Shown in pieces: positions 34,525-43,708 of a stretch of DNA of 64,000 nucleotides (its first letter is position 1; each line of letters begins with the position of its first letter). Origin of the DNA: UBA699 sp050261915 (GTDB lineage Bacteria; Bacillota; Clostridia; Clostridiales; Clostridiaceae); assembly GCA_050261915.1 (NCBI GenBank), contig JBLNDT010000011.1, positions 45,610 to 109,609 on the forward strand, written 5' to 3'. The notes below the pieces were generated by a model. It was given only the letters and a program-made list of their open reading frames with translations. It made no database searches and was not told where the DNA came from. The position numbers and the translations under genes were made by a program.

Positions 34525-35064
34525 TTACCAGGTTTCGTAATGAAGTACATCTTCTGCTTTTTTTCTTTTCTGAGGTTTAGGACTTTCTGCCGAATATCCT
34601 GCAGTTATTATTGAAACAACATACTTGTCTGAAGGAATATTAAGGACAGGTCTTATTTCCTCCTGTCTGAACCACGCCACAATACATGTTCCGATTCCAA
34701 GGCTTTCAGCAGTTAGTACCATATGATCCATGGAAATAGACGTATCCCTTATTATCTGTTTTACTTCTTCCATACTGCTTTGTTCATCAATAAATTCTTT
34801 TGATGAATTTTCAACTCTTGAACCTAAATCTGCAACACATACTATATATACAGGTGCAGAGCACATCCAGCTTTGATTATGGGATACTTTTGCGACTTTC
34901 TCCCTCATTTCCTTGGATTTAATAACAATGAAATGCCAAGGCTGTGTATTACTGCCGGAAGGAGCTAATACCCCTGCTTCAATTATTTTTAATAAGGTAT
35001 CTTCTTCAAGGGGCTTATCCGTATATTTGCGTATACTTCTTCTATTACTAATGACTTCTAACAT
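34525..35064 (-). CDS. Nitroreductase family protein
   Basis: 179 residues from an ATG at 35064, five bases after AAGAGGTGG. FMN-binding signatures are NRRSIRKYTDKPL near the start, APSGSNTQPWHF (about 33-44) and the C-terminal AGYSAESPKPQKRK. The family reduces nitro compounds, quinones or enones with NAD(P)H. It is flanked by two tRNA-editing-type genes, and no specific substrate can be inferred. Confidence 0.87.
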   Translation of the reverse strand: MLEVISNRRSIRKYTDKPLEEDTLLKIIEAGVLAPSGSNTQPWHFIVIKSKEMREKVAKVSHNQSWMCSAPVYIVCVADLGSRVENSSKEFIDEQSSMEEVKQIIRDTSISMDHMVLTAESLGIGTCIVAWFRQEEIRPVLNIPSDKYVVSIITAGYSAESPKPQKRKKAEDVLHYETW

Positions 35065-35076
35065 TGTTTCCACCTC

Positions 35077-35520
35077 TTATATTTCAGCAATTATATCATT
35101 TAATTGTACAAGAGCCTCTGCGTTAATTTTCAATGTATAATCCTCATTACCTGTGCCCCCGTAAATATAATCATACTTATATAATTCCTTGTCTATCACT
35201 GTTGGAAGATTATGCCCTGCCATAGGTATTGCTCCTGGTTTAAAACCAAGTTTATTTTCAATATCAGTTTTTGGAGCCATACCATTAATAACAAAGCCTA
35301 AAGTATCCTCCAGCTCATCAAAATCAATTTTCCCCTTAGCTCCGGAAATAATCAAAGCAATATAACCCTTATCAGTACTTAATATAAGAGTTGGGGCTGT
35401 CTGTCCTACTTCAATGCCAAAGTACTCAGCTCCATCCTTTGCAGAAAAAATCTTTTTTTCATGCTTTATTATTTCATAAGGGAAGCCGGTTTCATTTAAA
35501 ATCTTAACCAACTTATCCAT
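35077..35520 (-). CDS. YbaK/ProX-type editing domain protein
   Basis: 147 residues from the ATG at 35520, one base after the dcd stop, with AGGGAC just upstream; the longer frame runs inside dcd. It shows the editing-domain pattern ETGFPYEIIKHEKKIFSAKDGAEYFG and the glycine loop FKPGAIPMAGH. It is a more distant relative of the neighbouring ybaK and may edit a different tRNA. The family assignment is good; the specificity is not known. Confidence 0.8.
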   Translation of the reverse strand: MDKLVKILNETGFPYEIIKHEKKIFSAKDGAEYFGIEVGQTAPTLILSTDKGYIALIISGAKGKIDFDELEDTLGFVINGMAPKTDIENKLGFKPGAIPMAGHNLPTVIDKELYKYDYIYGGTGNEDYTLKINAEALVQLNDIIAEI

Positions 35521-35521
35521 A

Positions 35522-36040
35522 CTATTCAAAGTCCCTGTACAGCATACTAGGTTGTACCCCTTCATTATTTTGATACTTTCCACTGGTGTACTTTTCATAA
35601 GCACCTTCCACACTATGGTAGTATATTTGGCAGATTTCCACCTCTGAGTATATTCTTATAGGCTGTACACAAAATATTTCCAAAGTCCAATACCCTGAAA
35701 AACCAACATCTCCAAACCCTGCTGTTATATGTATGAAAAGACCCAATCGTCCTATGGAAGACCTTCCTTCAAGCATAGGTACGTATTTGTCGGTTTTTGT
35801 ATATTCAATGGTTCTTCCAAGGTAGAGTTTGCCTGGTTCTAGAACCAGCCCCTCCTTTGGAATTATTACTTTTTTAAATTTATTTTCCTTCTTCATATCA
35901 AGGATTTCTTCATCATAAACAAGAAGTTCATTGTGAAGTCTCAAATTATAACTGTTTGGATTAAGTTGTTTTTCATTATAGGGTTCAATAATTATTTCTT
36001 TACCAAGTTTATTTTTTATTTCTTTTCCTGAAAGAATCAT
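35522..36040 (-). CDS. dcd: dCTP deaminase
   Basis: 172 residues. Family marks are LNPNSYNLRLHNEL near residue 27, GRTIEY, the catalytic segment EGRSSIGRLGLFIH with the Arg-Ser-Ser motif, TAGFGDVGFSGYWTLE and the C-terminal KYQNNEGVQPS. It deaminates dCTP to dUTP (some homologues go on to dUMP). It lies 10 bp after a flavodoxin gene and overlaps the ribosome-binding region of the next gene. Confidence 0.92.
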   Translation of the reverse strand: MILSGKEIKNKLGKEIIIEPYNEKQLNPNSYNLRLHNELLVYDEEILDMKKENKFKKVIIPKEGLVLEPGKLYLGRTIEYTKTDKYVPMLEGRSSIGRLGLFIHITAGFGDVGFSGYWTLEIFCVQPIRIYSEVEICQIYYHSVEGAYEKYTSGKYQNNEGVQPSMLYRDFE

Positions 36041-36050
36041 TTCTAGCCTC

Positions 36051-36503
36051 CTATGCGTATTCTATAAATTTAAGAACAAAATTTTTAGCATTTAAAATGT
36101 CTTCATCATTTGGTCTTCCTTTTGCAATTCCTCCAACAAGCTTAAATGGTCCAAAGGTATCAAACCCCTTACAAGCAAAGGAACCTTCCATTACAAATCC
36201 CTTATCAGCAAGTTTTACTGCCAAAGCGTTGTTATAGTCAGTTTTGCCCATTCCGCTTGTAGAAAATACAAAAGCTTTTTTATTCGATACCACTGGTAGG
36301 CTTTCTATAAGATTCAGCATTGTTTTATGCATTTTGCCCCCATATATTCCTGATCCAAATCCTATTAAAGCGTAGTTTTCAATATTATTAACATCAAAAC
36401 TTTCAGCTTTAATTACATCTGCATTTATTGCCGCCCCCATAGCCTTAGCAATCTTTTCAGTATTGCCATGATGAACAGAGGAATAAATAATGAGTTTTTT
36501 CAT
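36051..36503 (-). CDS. Flavodoxin family protein
   Basis: 150 residues. The FMN phosphate loop is SSVHHGNTEKIAKAMG (about 8-23), followed by the ring-binding loops GFGSGIYGGKMH and STSGMGKTDYNN. It carries electrons or acts as a small flavoprotein. It is transcribed toward dcd after a short gap. Confidence 0.88.
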   Translation of the reverse strand: MKKLIIYSSVHHGNTEKIAKAMGAAINADVIKAESFDVNNIENYALIGFGSGIYGGKMHKTMLNLIESLPVVSNKKAFVFSTSGMGKTDYNNALAVKLADKGFVMEGSFACKGFDTFGPFKLVGGIAKGRPNDEDILNAKNFVLKFIEYA

Positions 36504-36536
36504 AACTGCACCTTCTTTATATTAGTATTAACCTTA

Positions 36537-37151
36537 TTATACCTTTTTTATAAGCATTCTAAAACCAAAATAAAGTAATAAAACACCTACTAATAAATTT
36601 AAAGTTTTTATTATCTCCATTGTAATAAATCCTTTTATCACTGTTCCAACAATTGATATTAGAGTTAAAAAGAAAACAGTTGAAAGAAGTGCTCCCATAC
36701 CGAAGTAATACATGTCTTTTTTTTCCATACCTTCTGAAGATATTTTTGCAGAAAACACACCTGCCCAGAATAATATGGTCAGGGGGCTTGATGCCGTAAG
36801 TATTACCGCCTTTATGAAGGAATTTGAACCATTGCTTTGAAGGCTTAAACCAGGTAGAAAATTTATATTAAACTGATTAAGGATAGTACTTATTCCGAAT
36901 ATAAGTAAAACAGATGCTCCAAAGATTTTCAAAGCAGTCTTAACATTGTTTTTTTCAATAATGGAGGCTATTCCAAGTACGGCAGCAGAAATAAATAATC
37001 CATCCATAAGAGCAACCCCCAAAACTCCAAATTCTGCTGAAAGTAACCCCCTAGTGGATGCAGTTTGAAAAACAAAAATACAAACAGGTCCTATGGCAAA
37101 CTGAAGGAGCATTCCAAATTTGAATCCTTTTATAACAGCACCCTTAAACAT
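36537..37151 (-). CDS. LysE/RhtB-type amino acid exporter
   Basis: 204 residues with about six membrane helices. The family start GFKFGMLLQFAIGPVCIFVFQTA has the G-P-x-x-x-x-V region; further segments lie near 40-60, 70-90, 105-130, 140-165 and 180-200. It overlaps the Lrp-type regulator gene by eight bases, a common arrangement where the regulator senses the exported amino acid. The amino acid is not determined. Confidence 0.86.
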   Translation of the reverse strand: MFKGAVIKGFKFGMLLQFAIGPVCIFVFQTASTRGLLSAEFGVLGVALMDGLFISAAVLGIASIIEKNNVKTALKIFGASVLLIFGISTILNQFNINFLPGLSLQSNGSNSFIKAVILTASSPLTILFWAGVFSAKISSEGMEKKDMYYFGMGALLSTVFFLTLISIVGTVIKGFITMEIIKTLNLLVGVLLLYFGFRMLIKKV

Positions 37152-37593
37152 TTATATCCTCCTTTAATGATGATAGTACTATAATGGTGTTGGATTTGTT
37201 TACACCCTTAATTTTTTTTAAGGTATCTGAGATAAATTTCTCCAATGCCCTGCTGTCTTCTACCAGAACTTTTAAAAGATAATCATATTCCCCTGCCATA
37301 TGATGGCATTCCAGTACTGGAGGCTGCTTAACTATATTGCTTCTAAACCCGTCAACATTTTCAGTTTTATCTATGTTTACAAATATAAATGCCATGAGTT
37401 TTTTGTTTGTATTTTCACGATTTATCTTTACAGTATACTTTTCGATAACATTAGAGTCCTCCAGTTTTCTTATCCTTTCCGATACTGCAGGGATAGAAAG
37501 ATTTACCCTTTTACTTATTTCTGATGCAGTTGCTCTTCCATTTTCCTTTAATATATCCAATATTTTTATGTCGATTATATCCAATAACATCAC
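37144..37593 (-). CDS. Lrp/AsnC-family transcriptional regulator
   Basis: 149 residues. The N-terminal helix-turn-helix (about 20-60) reads GRATASEISKRVNLSIPAVSERIRKLE-like, and the C-terminal RAM domain, which binds amino acids, covers about 70-145 with MAGEYDYLLKVLVED. Start alternatives are a GTG at 37593, an ATG at 37590 and a TTG at 37584; the last has the best gap to GGGGTG. It is cotranscribed with, and probably controls, the LysE-type exporter. Confidence 0.88.
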   Translation of the reverse strand: MMLLDIIDIKILDILKENGRATASEISKRVNLSIPAVSERIRKLEDSNVIEKYTVKINRENTNKKLMAFIFVNIDKTENVDGFRSNIVKQPPVLECHHMAGEYDYLLKVLVEDSRALEKFISDTLKKIKGVNKSNTIIVLSSLKEDINV

Positions 37594-37690
37594 CCCATTT
37601 ACTTATTTAATAATATTTTATTCATAAGATTAAATTTAGTAAATGTTTATTTTGAATTCCTTAAATATTTAGGTTTTATCAAATTTGTAT

Positions 37691-38158
37691 TTAAAATTTA
37701 AACTTAATTCTTTTATATTCCATTAGAGTTAGTGCTATCATTACAGCATCAAAGATTGATAGTAATACAAGCCCTATAGAATAGGTAAAAGTATACCTGT
37801 ACATCTGATAGACTATAAATAGTACAAGAAATACAACTGCCAGCGGATATGACCACAGCTTTCCTTTCCACAGCAGATACACAAGAATTATTTTAACAAT
37901 TCCATGGGAAAATAAATAAATTACCCCAAAATGCTGAGCATCAACTGAAAATGAGGAGCTAAATTTAATTATATAGTTTGCAATTAAGTCCCTAGGATCT
38001 TCTGAGAGCTCATGCCATGTGAGCATGGTAATAATTTTGTTTATTTTCAAAGGATCTAAAAACAATAATAAAAATCCACCAATTATTTCAAGCACACCAT
38101 CTATCGCCTTAAAAAGTATTCCTATTTCAAAACTTTCATGCAGTATATTCTTTTTCAT
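37691..38158 (-). CDS. DUF2127-type membrane protein
   Basis: 155 residues with four membrane segments (about 15-37, 72-95, 100-120 and 124-145). The start FEIGILFKAIDGVLEIIGGFLL and the central HFGVIYLFSHGIVKIILVYLLW are typical of the DUF2127 family of predicted membrane proteins. Function unknown. It is monocistronic by its gaps, with a terminator-like hairpin between it and mgl upstream. Confidence 0.8.
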   Translation of the reverse strand: MKKNILHESFEIGILFKAIDGVLEIIGGFLLLFLDPLKINKIITMLTWHELSEDPRDLIANYIIKFSSSFSVDAQHFGVIYLFSHGIVKIILVYLLWKGKLWSYPLAVVFLVLFIVYQMYRYTFTYSIGLVLLSIFDAVMIALTLMEYKRIKFKF

Positions 38159-38223
38159 AATACCTCCACACCTTTTAAGTTTGTTTCTTAGGTATCATTA
38201 TAGCATATTTACTCTTTAAAAAA

Positions 38224-38248
38224 GGAGCAACAAAAGTTGCTCCTTTTT
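38224..38248. terminator. Bidirectional terminator between mgl and the DUF2127 gene
   Basis: GGAGCAAC (38224-38231) pairs perfectly with GTTGCTCC (38236-38243) with A-rich and T5 flanks on either side. It ends the leftward mgl transcript about 40 bp after its stop. Confidence 0.85.
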
Positions 38249-38285
38249 CATATAATTTATTTTTAGGGTATAGGTAATTTTTAAT

Positions 38286-39488
38286 TTACTTTAATATCAA
38301 GTCAAGAGCCTGCTTTAAGTCTCCTATTATGTCCTGAACATCTTCAAGTCCTACAGCAAGTCTAACCATTCCATCACTTATGCCTGCTGCTAATCTTTCC
38401 TCTTGAGTATATGGTGAGTGAGTCATTGATGCAGCATGTTCTATTAAGGTTTCAGCATCACCAAGCGAAACTGCTAATGTACAAACCTTAACATTGTTCA
38501 TGATAACCTTTCCTTCTTCAACTCCGCCTTTTAACTCAAAGGATATCATCCCCCCCGGTAATGACATCTGCTTTTTAGCTAATTCATATTGGTCAAAGCT
38601 CTTTAATCCTGGATAATATACTTTTTCTACTGCTGGATGTGATTCTAAGAATTCAGCAACTTTCATAGCATTTTCGCAGTGTTTTTCCATTCTTAAAGGT
38701 AGAGTCTTTAACCCTCTTATTATAAGATATGCATCAAATGGGCTTAGTACAGCTCCAGTCATATCTTTTACTCCGAAAAATCTTACCTGGTCTATAAATT
38801 CTTTCTTTCCTGCTACAAATCCGGCTATAACATCTCCATGGCCATTAATATATTTTGTTGCTGAATGTACAACAACGTCTGCTCCAAGTTCTATTGGCCT
38901 TTGAATATATGGTGTGCAGAATGTATTGTCAACCATTACTATACAGCCAGGAACTTTATGTGCTATATCACTTACAGCTTGAATATCAGTTAATTTCAAT
39001 GTTGGGTTTGCAGGGGTTTCAAGATAAACTACCTTTGTGCTTGGCTTCATTGCTTTTGCTACTGCATCTAAATCAGCAGTATCAACAAATGTAACTTCTA
39101 CGCCGTATCTTGTTAATCCGTGGTTTAATAATGCGAAAGTGCAGCCATATAAAGTTTCTGCCGCTACTACATGATCTCCAGCCTTAAGAGCTGTCCAAAG
39201 AGCTGCTGAGATTGCTCCCATTCCTGATGCAGCAGACATTGCAGCTTCTGCACCTTCTAATATAGCAACTTTTTCTTCTGCAACTGTGCAAGTTGGGTTA
39301 CCGAGTCTTGAATATATGTAGCCTTCTTCTTTTAAAGCAAATCTATTTCCGCCCTGTTCTGCAGAATCAAATACAAATGTTGATGTTTGATATATTGGAG
39401 TTGCTAATGCACCAAATGCATTTTTAACTACCCCAGCATGTATTGCTTTTGTTGAAAATCCCATTTTTTCTACTGTTTCTCTTTTCAT
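38286..39488 (-). CDS. mgl: Methionine gamma-lyase
   Basis: 400 residues from the ATG at 39488, after TTGGAGG. It is a Cys/Met-metabolism PLP enzyme. The PLP lysine lies in SATKYINGHGDV, and the segment ETLYGCTFALLNHG contains the cysteine that marks methionine gamma-lyases within the family (Cys116 in the Pseudomonas enzyme). The enzyme splits methionine to methanethiol, 2-oxobutyrate and ammonia. Its consensus sigma-54 promoter and TyrR-like activator fit a catabolic role. A cystathionine or homocysteine lyase is a less likely alternative. Confidence 0.88.
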   Translation of the reverse strand: MKRETVEKMGFSTKAIHAGVVKNAFGALATPIYQTSTFVFDSAEQGGNRFALKEEGYIYSRLGNPTCTVAEEKVAILEGAEAAMSAASGMGAISAALWTALKAGDHVVAAETLYGCTFALLNHGLTRYGVEVTFVDTADLDAVAKAMKPSTKVVYLETPANPTLKLTDIQAVSDIAHKVPGCIVMVDNTFCTPYIQRPIELGADVVVHSATKYINGHGDVIAGFVAGKKEFIDQVRFFGVKDMTGAVLSPFDAYLIIRGLKTLPLRMEKHCENAMKVAEFLESHPAVEKVYYPGLKSFDQYELAKKQMSLPGGMISFELKGGVEEGKVIMNNVKVCTLAVSLGDAETLIEHAASMTHSPYTQEERLAAGISDGMVRLAVGLEDVQDIIGDLKQALDLILK

Positions 39489-39524
39489 TGTATACCTCCA
39501 AAATTGTATTATATTCAATATATC

Positions 39525-39540
39525 AGCAAAAATCGTGCCA
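39525..39540 (-). promoter_or_regulatory. Sigma-54 (-24/-12) promoter of mgl
   Basis: On the minus strand the sequence reads TGGCAC-GATTT-TTGCT, a full match to TGGCAC-N5-TTGCW, 37 bp upstream of the mgl start. The sigma-54 activator gene ends about 100 bp upstream of it on the same strand. Confidence 0.92.
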
Positions 39541-39575
39541 AATACCCAGTTCAAGTTTTAGGCTTAAGTAAATAA

Positions 39576-39601
39576 AAAGTGGAAATTTTTATTTCCACTT
39601 T
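39576..39601 (-). terminator. Terminator of the TyrR-like gene / inverted repeat upstream of mgl
   Basis: AAAGTGGAAAT (39576-39586) and ATTTCCACTTT (39591-39601) form perfect 11-bp arms around TTTT. The minus strand continues TTATTTAC, so it probably ends the activator gene transcript. It is also 36-61 bp upstream of the mgl -24 element, so binding of the activator there cannot be excluded. Confidence 0.7.
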
Positions 39602-39638
39602 TCTTTAATTTGCGGAAACAAAACTTACCATACGGTTA

Positions 39639-41201
39639 TTATTGTTTCCACTCTATGTTGTATTTATTTATTTTATTTATTATTGTTGTATGAGAAACGC
39701 CTAAAGCCTTTGCAGCTTTTCTTATGCTCTTATGTTTTTCTAGAGAAAGCATTATTTTTTCCTTTTCAAATATTTCAACAGCTTCCTGAAGCTTTACTTC
39801 ATCATTTATAGCTTTAGTGCTATACTTCACAGGCATACCTCTGTTGAAGGATAAAACCAGATCCTCTGAGGTTAGAAAGTTCTTATTGCATATATTCATG
39901 GCACGTTCTACAACATTTTGAAGCTCTCTAACATTTCCAGGCCAGTTATAATTAATCAAACCATCAATAAAATCTGCATTTGCACCTTTAATATCCTTAT
40001 ATACCTTTGAATTAAGACTTTTTATAAAATATGATACAAGCCTTGGAATATCCTCTATCCTGTTTCTTAAAGGGGGTATATATATAGGTACAACATTCAG
40101 CCTGTAATAAAGATCCTGCCTGAACTTTCCTTCCCGAACCATTGCTTCAAGATCCCTGTGGGTTGCCGCGATAACCCTTACATCAATTTTTTCTTCCTTG
40201 TTACACCCAAGTTTTCTTATTGTGTTTTCCTGAAGCACCCTTAAAATCTTCGCTTGAAGACTTATAGAAAGTTCCCCTATTTCATCAAGAAATATGGTGC
40301 CTCCGTCAGCCTCTTTGAATAGCCCTTCTCTTGATGAAGAAGCTCCAGTAAAGCTGCCTTTTTCATATCCGAATAGCTCACTTTCTATTAGGTTGTCTGG
40401 TAGGGCTGCACAATTTATTGTAACAAAATTTTTGTCTTTTCTTTCTGATAGGTTCTTTATGGCCTTGGCAAACAATTCCTTACCTGTACCGCTTTCTCCC
40501 CTTAAAAGTACTGTGGAATTTCCTTTAGCAACAGCAGCAGCTAGATTCTTCACCATTTCAAATTCTTTACTGCTTCCGATTATTTCAGAAAAGGCACCTT
40601 GTTCCAAAGATGCAACCACGCTTACAAGTTTTATTACCTTTTTAACATCCTTAAGAGTCATTACCCCACCTACAGTTTTATCCGTATCATTCTTAATTGC
40701 TCTACCTGTAGTGATATAATGAACTCTTCCTCTTTCATTATTTATGTTTATTTCAACATTGTCATAATTCTTACCATTATTTAGCAGTTCCTGCATTGGA
40801 GGATTTACTTTTAGAAGATCTATGAGTTCCATCCCCAATACCTCTTCCTTGTTGTATCTGAACAATTCCTCACAGTATTTGTTGAATATTTCTATTTTGC
40901 AGCTGCTGTCCACCACCATTATTCCTTCATCCACAGTGTCAATAACCGCAAGGAGCTTCTTTTCATTTTTTTCATACTCAAGAAGATCTGTTTCCATAAC
41001 AGAAATCACATCATGAATTTCACAAAGCTTCTCTGTAAGCTCCTTTTTTTGTTTATCTTCTATTTCATGCATTTTAACATTAACCTTTTGTGGAAATACC
41101 TCTACGGAAACAAGGCTTATACCTTGTTTATAAATTGAATTAAGTATATCCAGGGCAATTCCAATTCTGTCTTGTGCTATTATATTAAATCTTGTGAACA
41201 T
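39639..41201 (-). CDS. TyrR-like sigma-54-dependent activator (ACT-PAS-AAA-HTH)
   Basis: 520 residues. The ACT domain (about 1-75) begins MFTRFNIIAQDRIGIALDIL, a small-molecule sensor for amino acids. A PAS domain follows (about 80-190). The AAA+ domain (about 205-440) has GESGTGKELFAKA, the sigma-54 loop GSFTGA and the Walker B FLDEIGEL. The C-terminal TyrR-type helix-turn-helix reads SIRKAAKALGVSHTTIINKI. It lies directly upstream of the mgl sigma-54 promoter and probably activates methionine breakdown. GGAGGAATAGG precedes the ATG, one base after the preceding gene. Confidence 0.9.
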   Translation of the reverse strand: MFTRFNIIAQDRIGIALDILNSIYKQGISLVSVEVFPQKVNVKMHEIEDKQKKELTEKLCEIHDVISVMETDLLEYEKNEKKLLAVIDTVDEGIMVVDSSCKIEIFNKYCEELFRYNKEEVLGMELIDLLKVNPPMQELLNNGKNYDNVEININNERGRVHYITTGRAIKNDTDKTVGGVMTLKDVKKVIKLVSVVASLEQGAFSEIIGSSKEFEMVKNLAAAVAKGNSTVLLRGESGTGKELFAKAIKNLSERKDKNFVTINCAALPDNLIESELFGYEKGSFTGASSSREGLFKEADGGTIFLDEIGELSISLQAKILRVLQENTIRKLGCNKEEKIDVRVIAATHRDLEAMVREGKFRQDLYYRLNVVPIYIPPLRNRIEDIPRLVSYFIKSLNSKVYKDIKGANADFIDGLINYNWPGNVRELQNVVERAMNICNKNFLTSEDLVLSFNRGMPVKYSTKAINDEVKLQEAVEIFEKEKIMLSLEKHKSIRKAAKALGVSHTTIINKINKYNIEWKQ

Positions 41202-41202
41202 C

Positions 41203-43635
41203 CTATTCCTCCAGTGTCACATCAGGAACGTGAATTAAAACCTCTAAAAACTCTTCAACTATAACAGGATCAAACTGGGTGCCGGAACATCTATACAACT
41301 CCTGAATTGCCTTATGTTTTTCCAGAGCCTCCTTGTAAACCCTTTTGTGTGTCATTACATCAAAGGAATCAACAACGCTTAATATTCTTGATAAAACAGG
41401 TATTTCATCCCCTTTTAACCCTTGTGGATATCCCGTACCGTCGTATCTCTCGTGATGACACAGTATTTCAAAGGCCACATGGGATAATCCTGGAGTTGCC
41501 ATAGCTATCCTATATCCTATTTCAGAATGCTTTTTCATTATACCCCATTCTTCACTGGTAAGTGCTCCAGCCTTTGTAAGTATCTGCTCAGGTATTCCAA
41601 TTTTACCTATATCATGAAGTGAACTTAAAAGTTCAAGCTCGTCCAACTTATCTTGTGATAATCCTAGGCGATAGCCAAGCTTTTTACTAAGTATTCTAAT
41701 TCGTTTAGTGTGTTCCTGGGTTTCACTATTTTTTTCAAATAAGGTTTTTTCAAGAGATGCAATTGTTGCATTTCTTGAACTGCTTTTTTCTATAAGCTTG
41801 CTTCTGTACATTTTTTCTTCTGCCATATTCATTACCGATTCGCAGTTCATATTGCTGCTTCTGCTGGCACTGCCAAGGGCAATGCTCATTTTATATTTAA
41901 AACCAGTAACATTATCGCATTTACTTTTTATATTTTTTATAAGTTCAAGCACATACTCATAGGGTTTATCCTCAATTAATATTACAAATTCATCTCCACC
42001 CCATCTTGCTATTATTTCATTATTTAAACAAACTGACTGTAAAATTTCTGCAGTTTTCTTTATCAATCTGTCCCCTTCATGATGACCAAAGGTATCATTG
42101 GTAATTTTCAACCCATTTAAATCCCCAATTATTATTGAAAAATAGCTTTCAGGATTATTATCCAGTTCTTCAAATTTCGTTTCAATATAAGTCCTGTTTT
42201 TTACACCGGTGAGCTTATCAGAATAACCCATGTTTATTAATTCCTCTTCATAATTTTTCTCATGGGTTCTATCTATAAATATGCCTACGAACCTTTCAGC
42301 CTTTCCAAACTCATCTCTGCTTACAATTTTGCCCTTATGAAGAATCCAAATTTTTTCCCCTGATTTTTTCTTTATTTTATATTCATATTGGAAATAATCC
42401 TCAGTGCTGTTATAGATATCATTGAACTTATCCTCTATTGTTTTCACGGATTCTTCAATTAGATTAAATTTTAAACCAATGCCATCCTCCTGTACTTCAA
42501 CTGCAAAAAGAGCTTTGAAGGATCCGTTTATATGATGTTGTTTGGTTTTAAAGTTGTAATCTATATAACCGTCATTGGTGGTATCTAAAACTAGTTTATA
42601 TCTATCCTCTGCAGTTTTAACATCTTCATATGCGTCATCCAAAGCTTTAAGCATATTGTTAATAGCTAGGGCAGTTTCTGAAATTTCATCTGATCCCTCT
42701 ATCAATAGAACTGATTTTGTATCATGGGAGTCCTTAACTTTGTTTGCAAAATTTCTTACTTTCCTTATTCTGCTGATTAAGTATATGTCTGCCGCTGTTA
42801 CTAATTCCAGAGCCATTACCATTGCTGAAAAAGCAAAAATAAGCATAAATATTTTTAAATATCCTATTGCAGAATTATATTCTTCCCTAGGTACAGTTAT
42901 TGAGGCCTCGATAGACTTGTTTCCTAAAATATCATTTAGTTCTCTGTTTTCTGTTACATTAAGGCTTGTTTTAGATATGCCTTCCTTATTATCTCCAATA
43001 TCAGAAACAACAACATTTCCACGGATCAGTGAATCTGCATAGGTTATAAAGGCATCATTTATTTTCCTTCCAATAACCAAATTTCCATTACTTGCTGCAT
43101 CTCCGCTTGTATTTGTTATAGCTGTTGCGGTTATAATAAAAACCTGCCCATTAGCACTTAAAATACCGGATTTGCTCTGAAAATTGTTATCAAAGGTCAG
43201 TATTTCAAATTTACCATCTTTCTTAGAGTCAATTTTCCTTAAAATTGCATCCTTTGAACCCTCCTCCAACATCCTGGTTATCACATATTTAATATTTCCA
43301 TTTGGATAAACAAAAAACATGAAATTTAAATCCAGTTGACTTAGCACAGCCGAATGAAGGTTTTCATCTATAAACCTTTTGTCATCATTTCCCCTCATGA
43401 AATTATAGCTTGCGTCCCAGTTGGACCAGTCTAGTGCGGTTCTTTCCAATCCTGTACTGTCTTTTTCTATAATACTGTTTAATATATTAAAATTGTAGTT
43501 TAGTTTATTAACTTCCACGTTGTCTGTATATTTATTTACAACTACTTTAAATATACCTGCCATAAGCAACATAAGCAGGATTACGCTAATTAAATTAATA
43601 ATTATGGTTTTGGTTCTAACCTTCACAGTAACCAC
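41203..43635 (-). CDS. Membrane GGDEF/HD-GYP cyclic-di-GMP protein with CHASE4 sensor
   Basis: 810 residues. Two membrane segments (about 10-30 and 262-288) enclose an extracytoplasmic CHASE4-like domain, with LERTALDWSNWDASYNFM near its start. A HAMP-like stretch and a PAS domain (about 340-460) follow. The GGDEF domain has RWGGDEFVIL, an intact active-site motif, and the C-terminal HD-GYP domain has HDIGKIGIP and HHERYDGTGYP, also intact. It could therefore both make and break cyclic di-GMP. It is transcribed one base upstream of the TyrR-like regulator gene. Confidence 0.88.
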   Translation of the reverse strand: MVTVKVRTKTIIINLISVILLMLLMAGIFKVVVNKYTDNVEVNKLNYNFNILNSIIEKDSTGLERTALDWSNWDASYNFMRGNDDKRFIDENLHSAVLSQLDLNFMFFVYPNGNIKYVITRMLEEGSKDAILRKIDSKKDGKFEILTFDNNFQSKSGILSANGQVFIITATAITNTSGDAASNGNLVIGRKINDAFITYADSLIRGNVVVSDIGDNKEGISKTSLNVTENRELNDILGNKSIEASITVPREEYNSAIGYLKIFMLIFAFSAMVMALELVTAADIYLISRIRKVRNFANKVKDSHDTKSVLLIEGSDEISETALAINNMLKALDDAYEDVKTAEDRYKLVLDTTNDGYIDYNFKTKQHHINGSFKALFAVEVQEDGIGLKFNLIEESVKTIEDKFNDIYNSTEDYFQYEYKIKKKSGEKIWILHKGKIVSRDEFGKAERFVGIFIDRTHEKNYEEELINMGYSDKLTGVKNRTYIETKFEELDNNPESYFSIIIGDLNGLKITNDTFGHHEGDRLIKKTAEILQSVCLNNEIIARWGGDEFVILIEDKPYEYVLELIKNIKSKCDNVTGFKYKMSIALGSASRSSNMNCESVMNMAEEKMYRSKLIEKSSSRNATIASLEKTLFEKNSETQEHTKRIRILSKKLGYRLGLSQDKLDELELLSSLHDIGKIGIPEQILTKAGALTSEEWGIMKKHSEIGYRIAMATPGLSHVAFEILCHHERYDGTGYPQGLKGDEIPVLSRILSVVDSFDVMTHKRVYKEALEKHKAIQELYRCSGTQFDPVIVEEFLEVLIHVPDVTLEE

Positions 43636-43708
43636 TCCTTAAACTGCCTTCCGCATAATTGCTATTATTATCGTACAAATTTGCTGTTTCTGAATGTAAG
43701 TTATAAGA

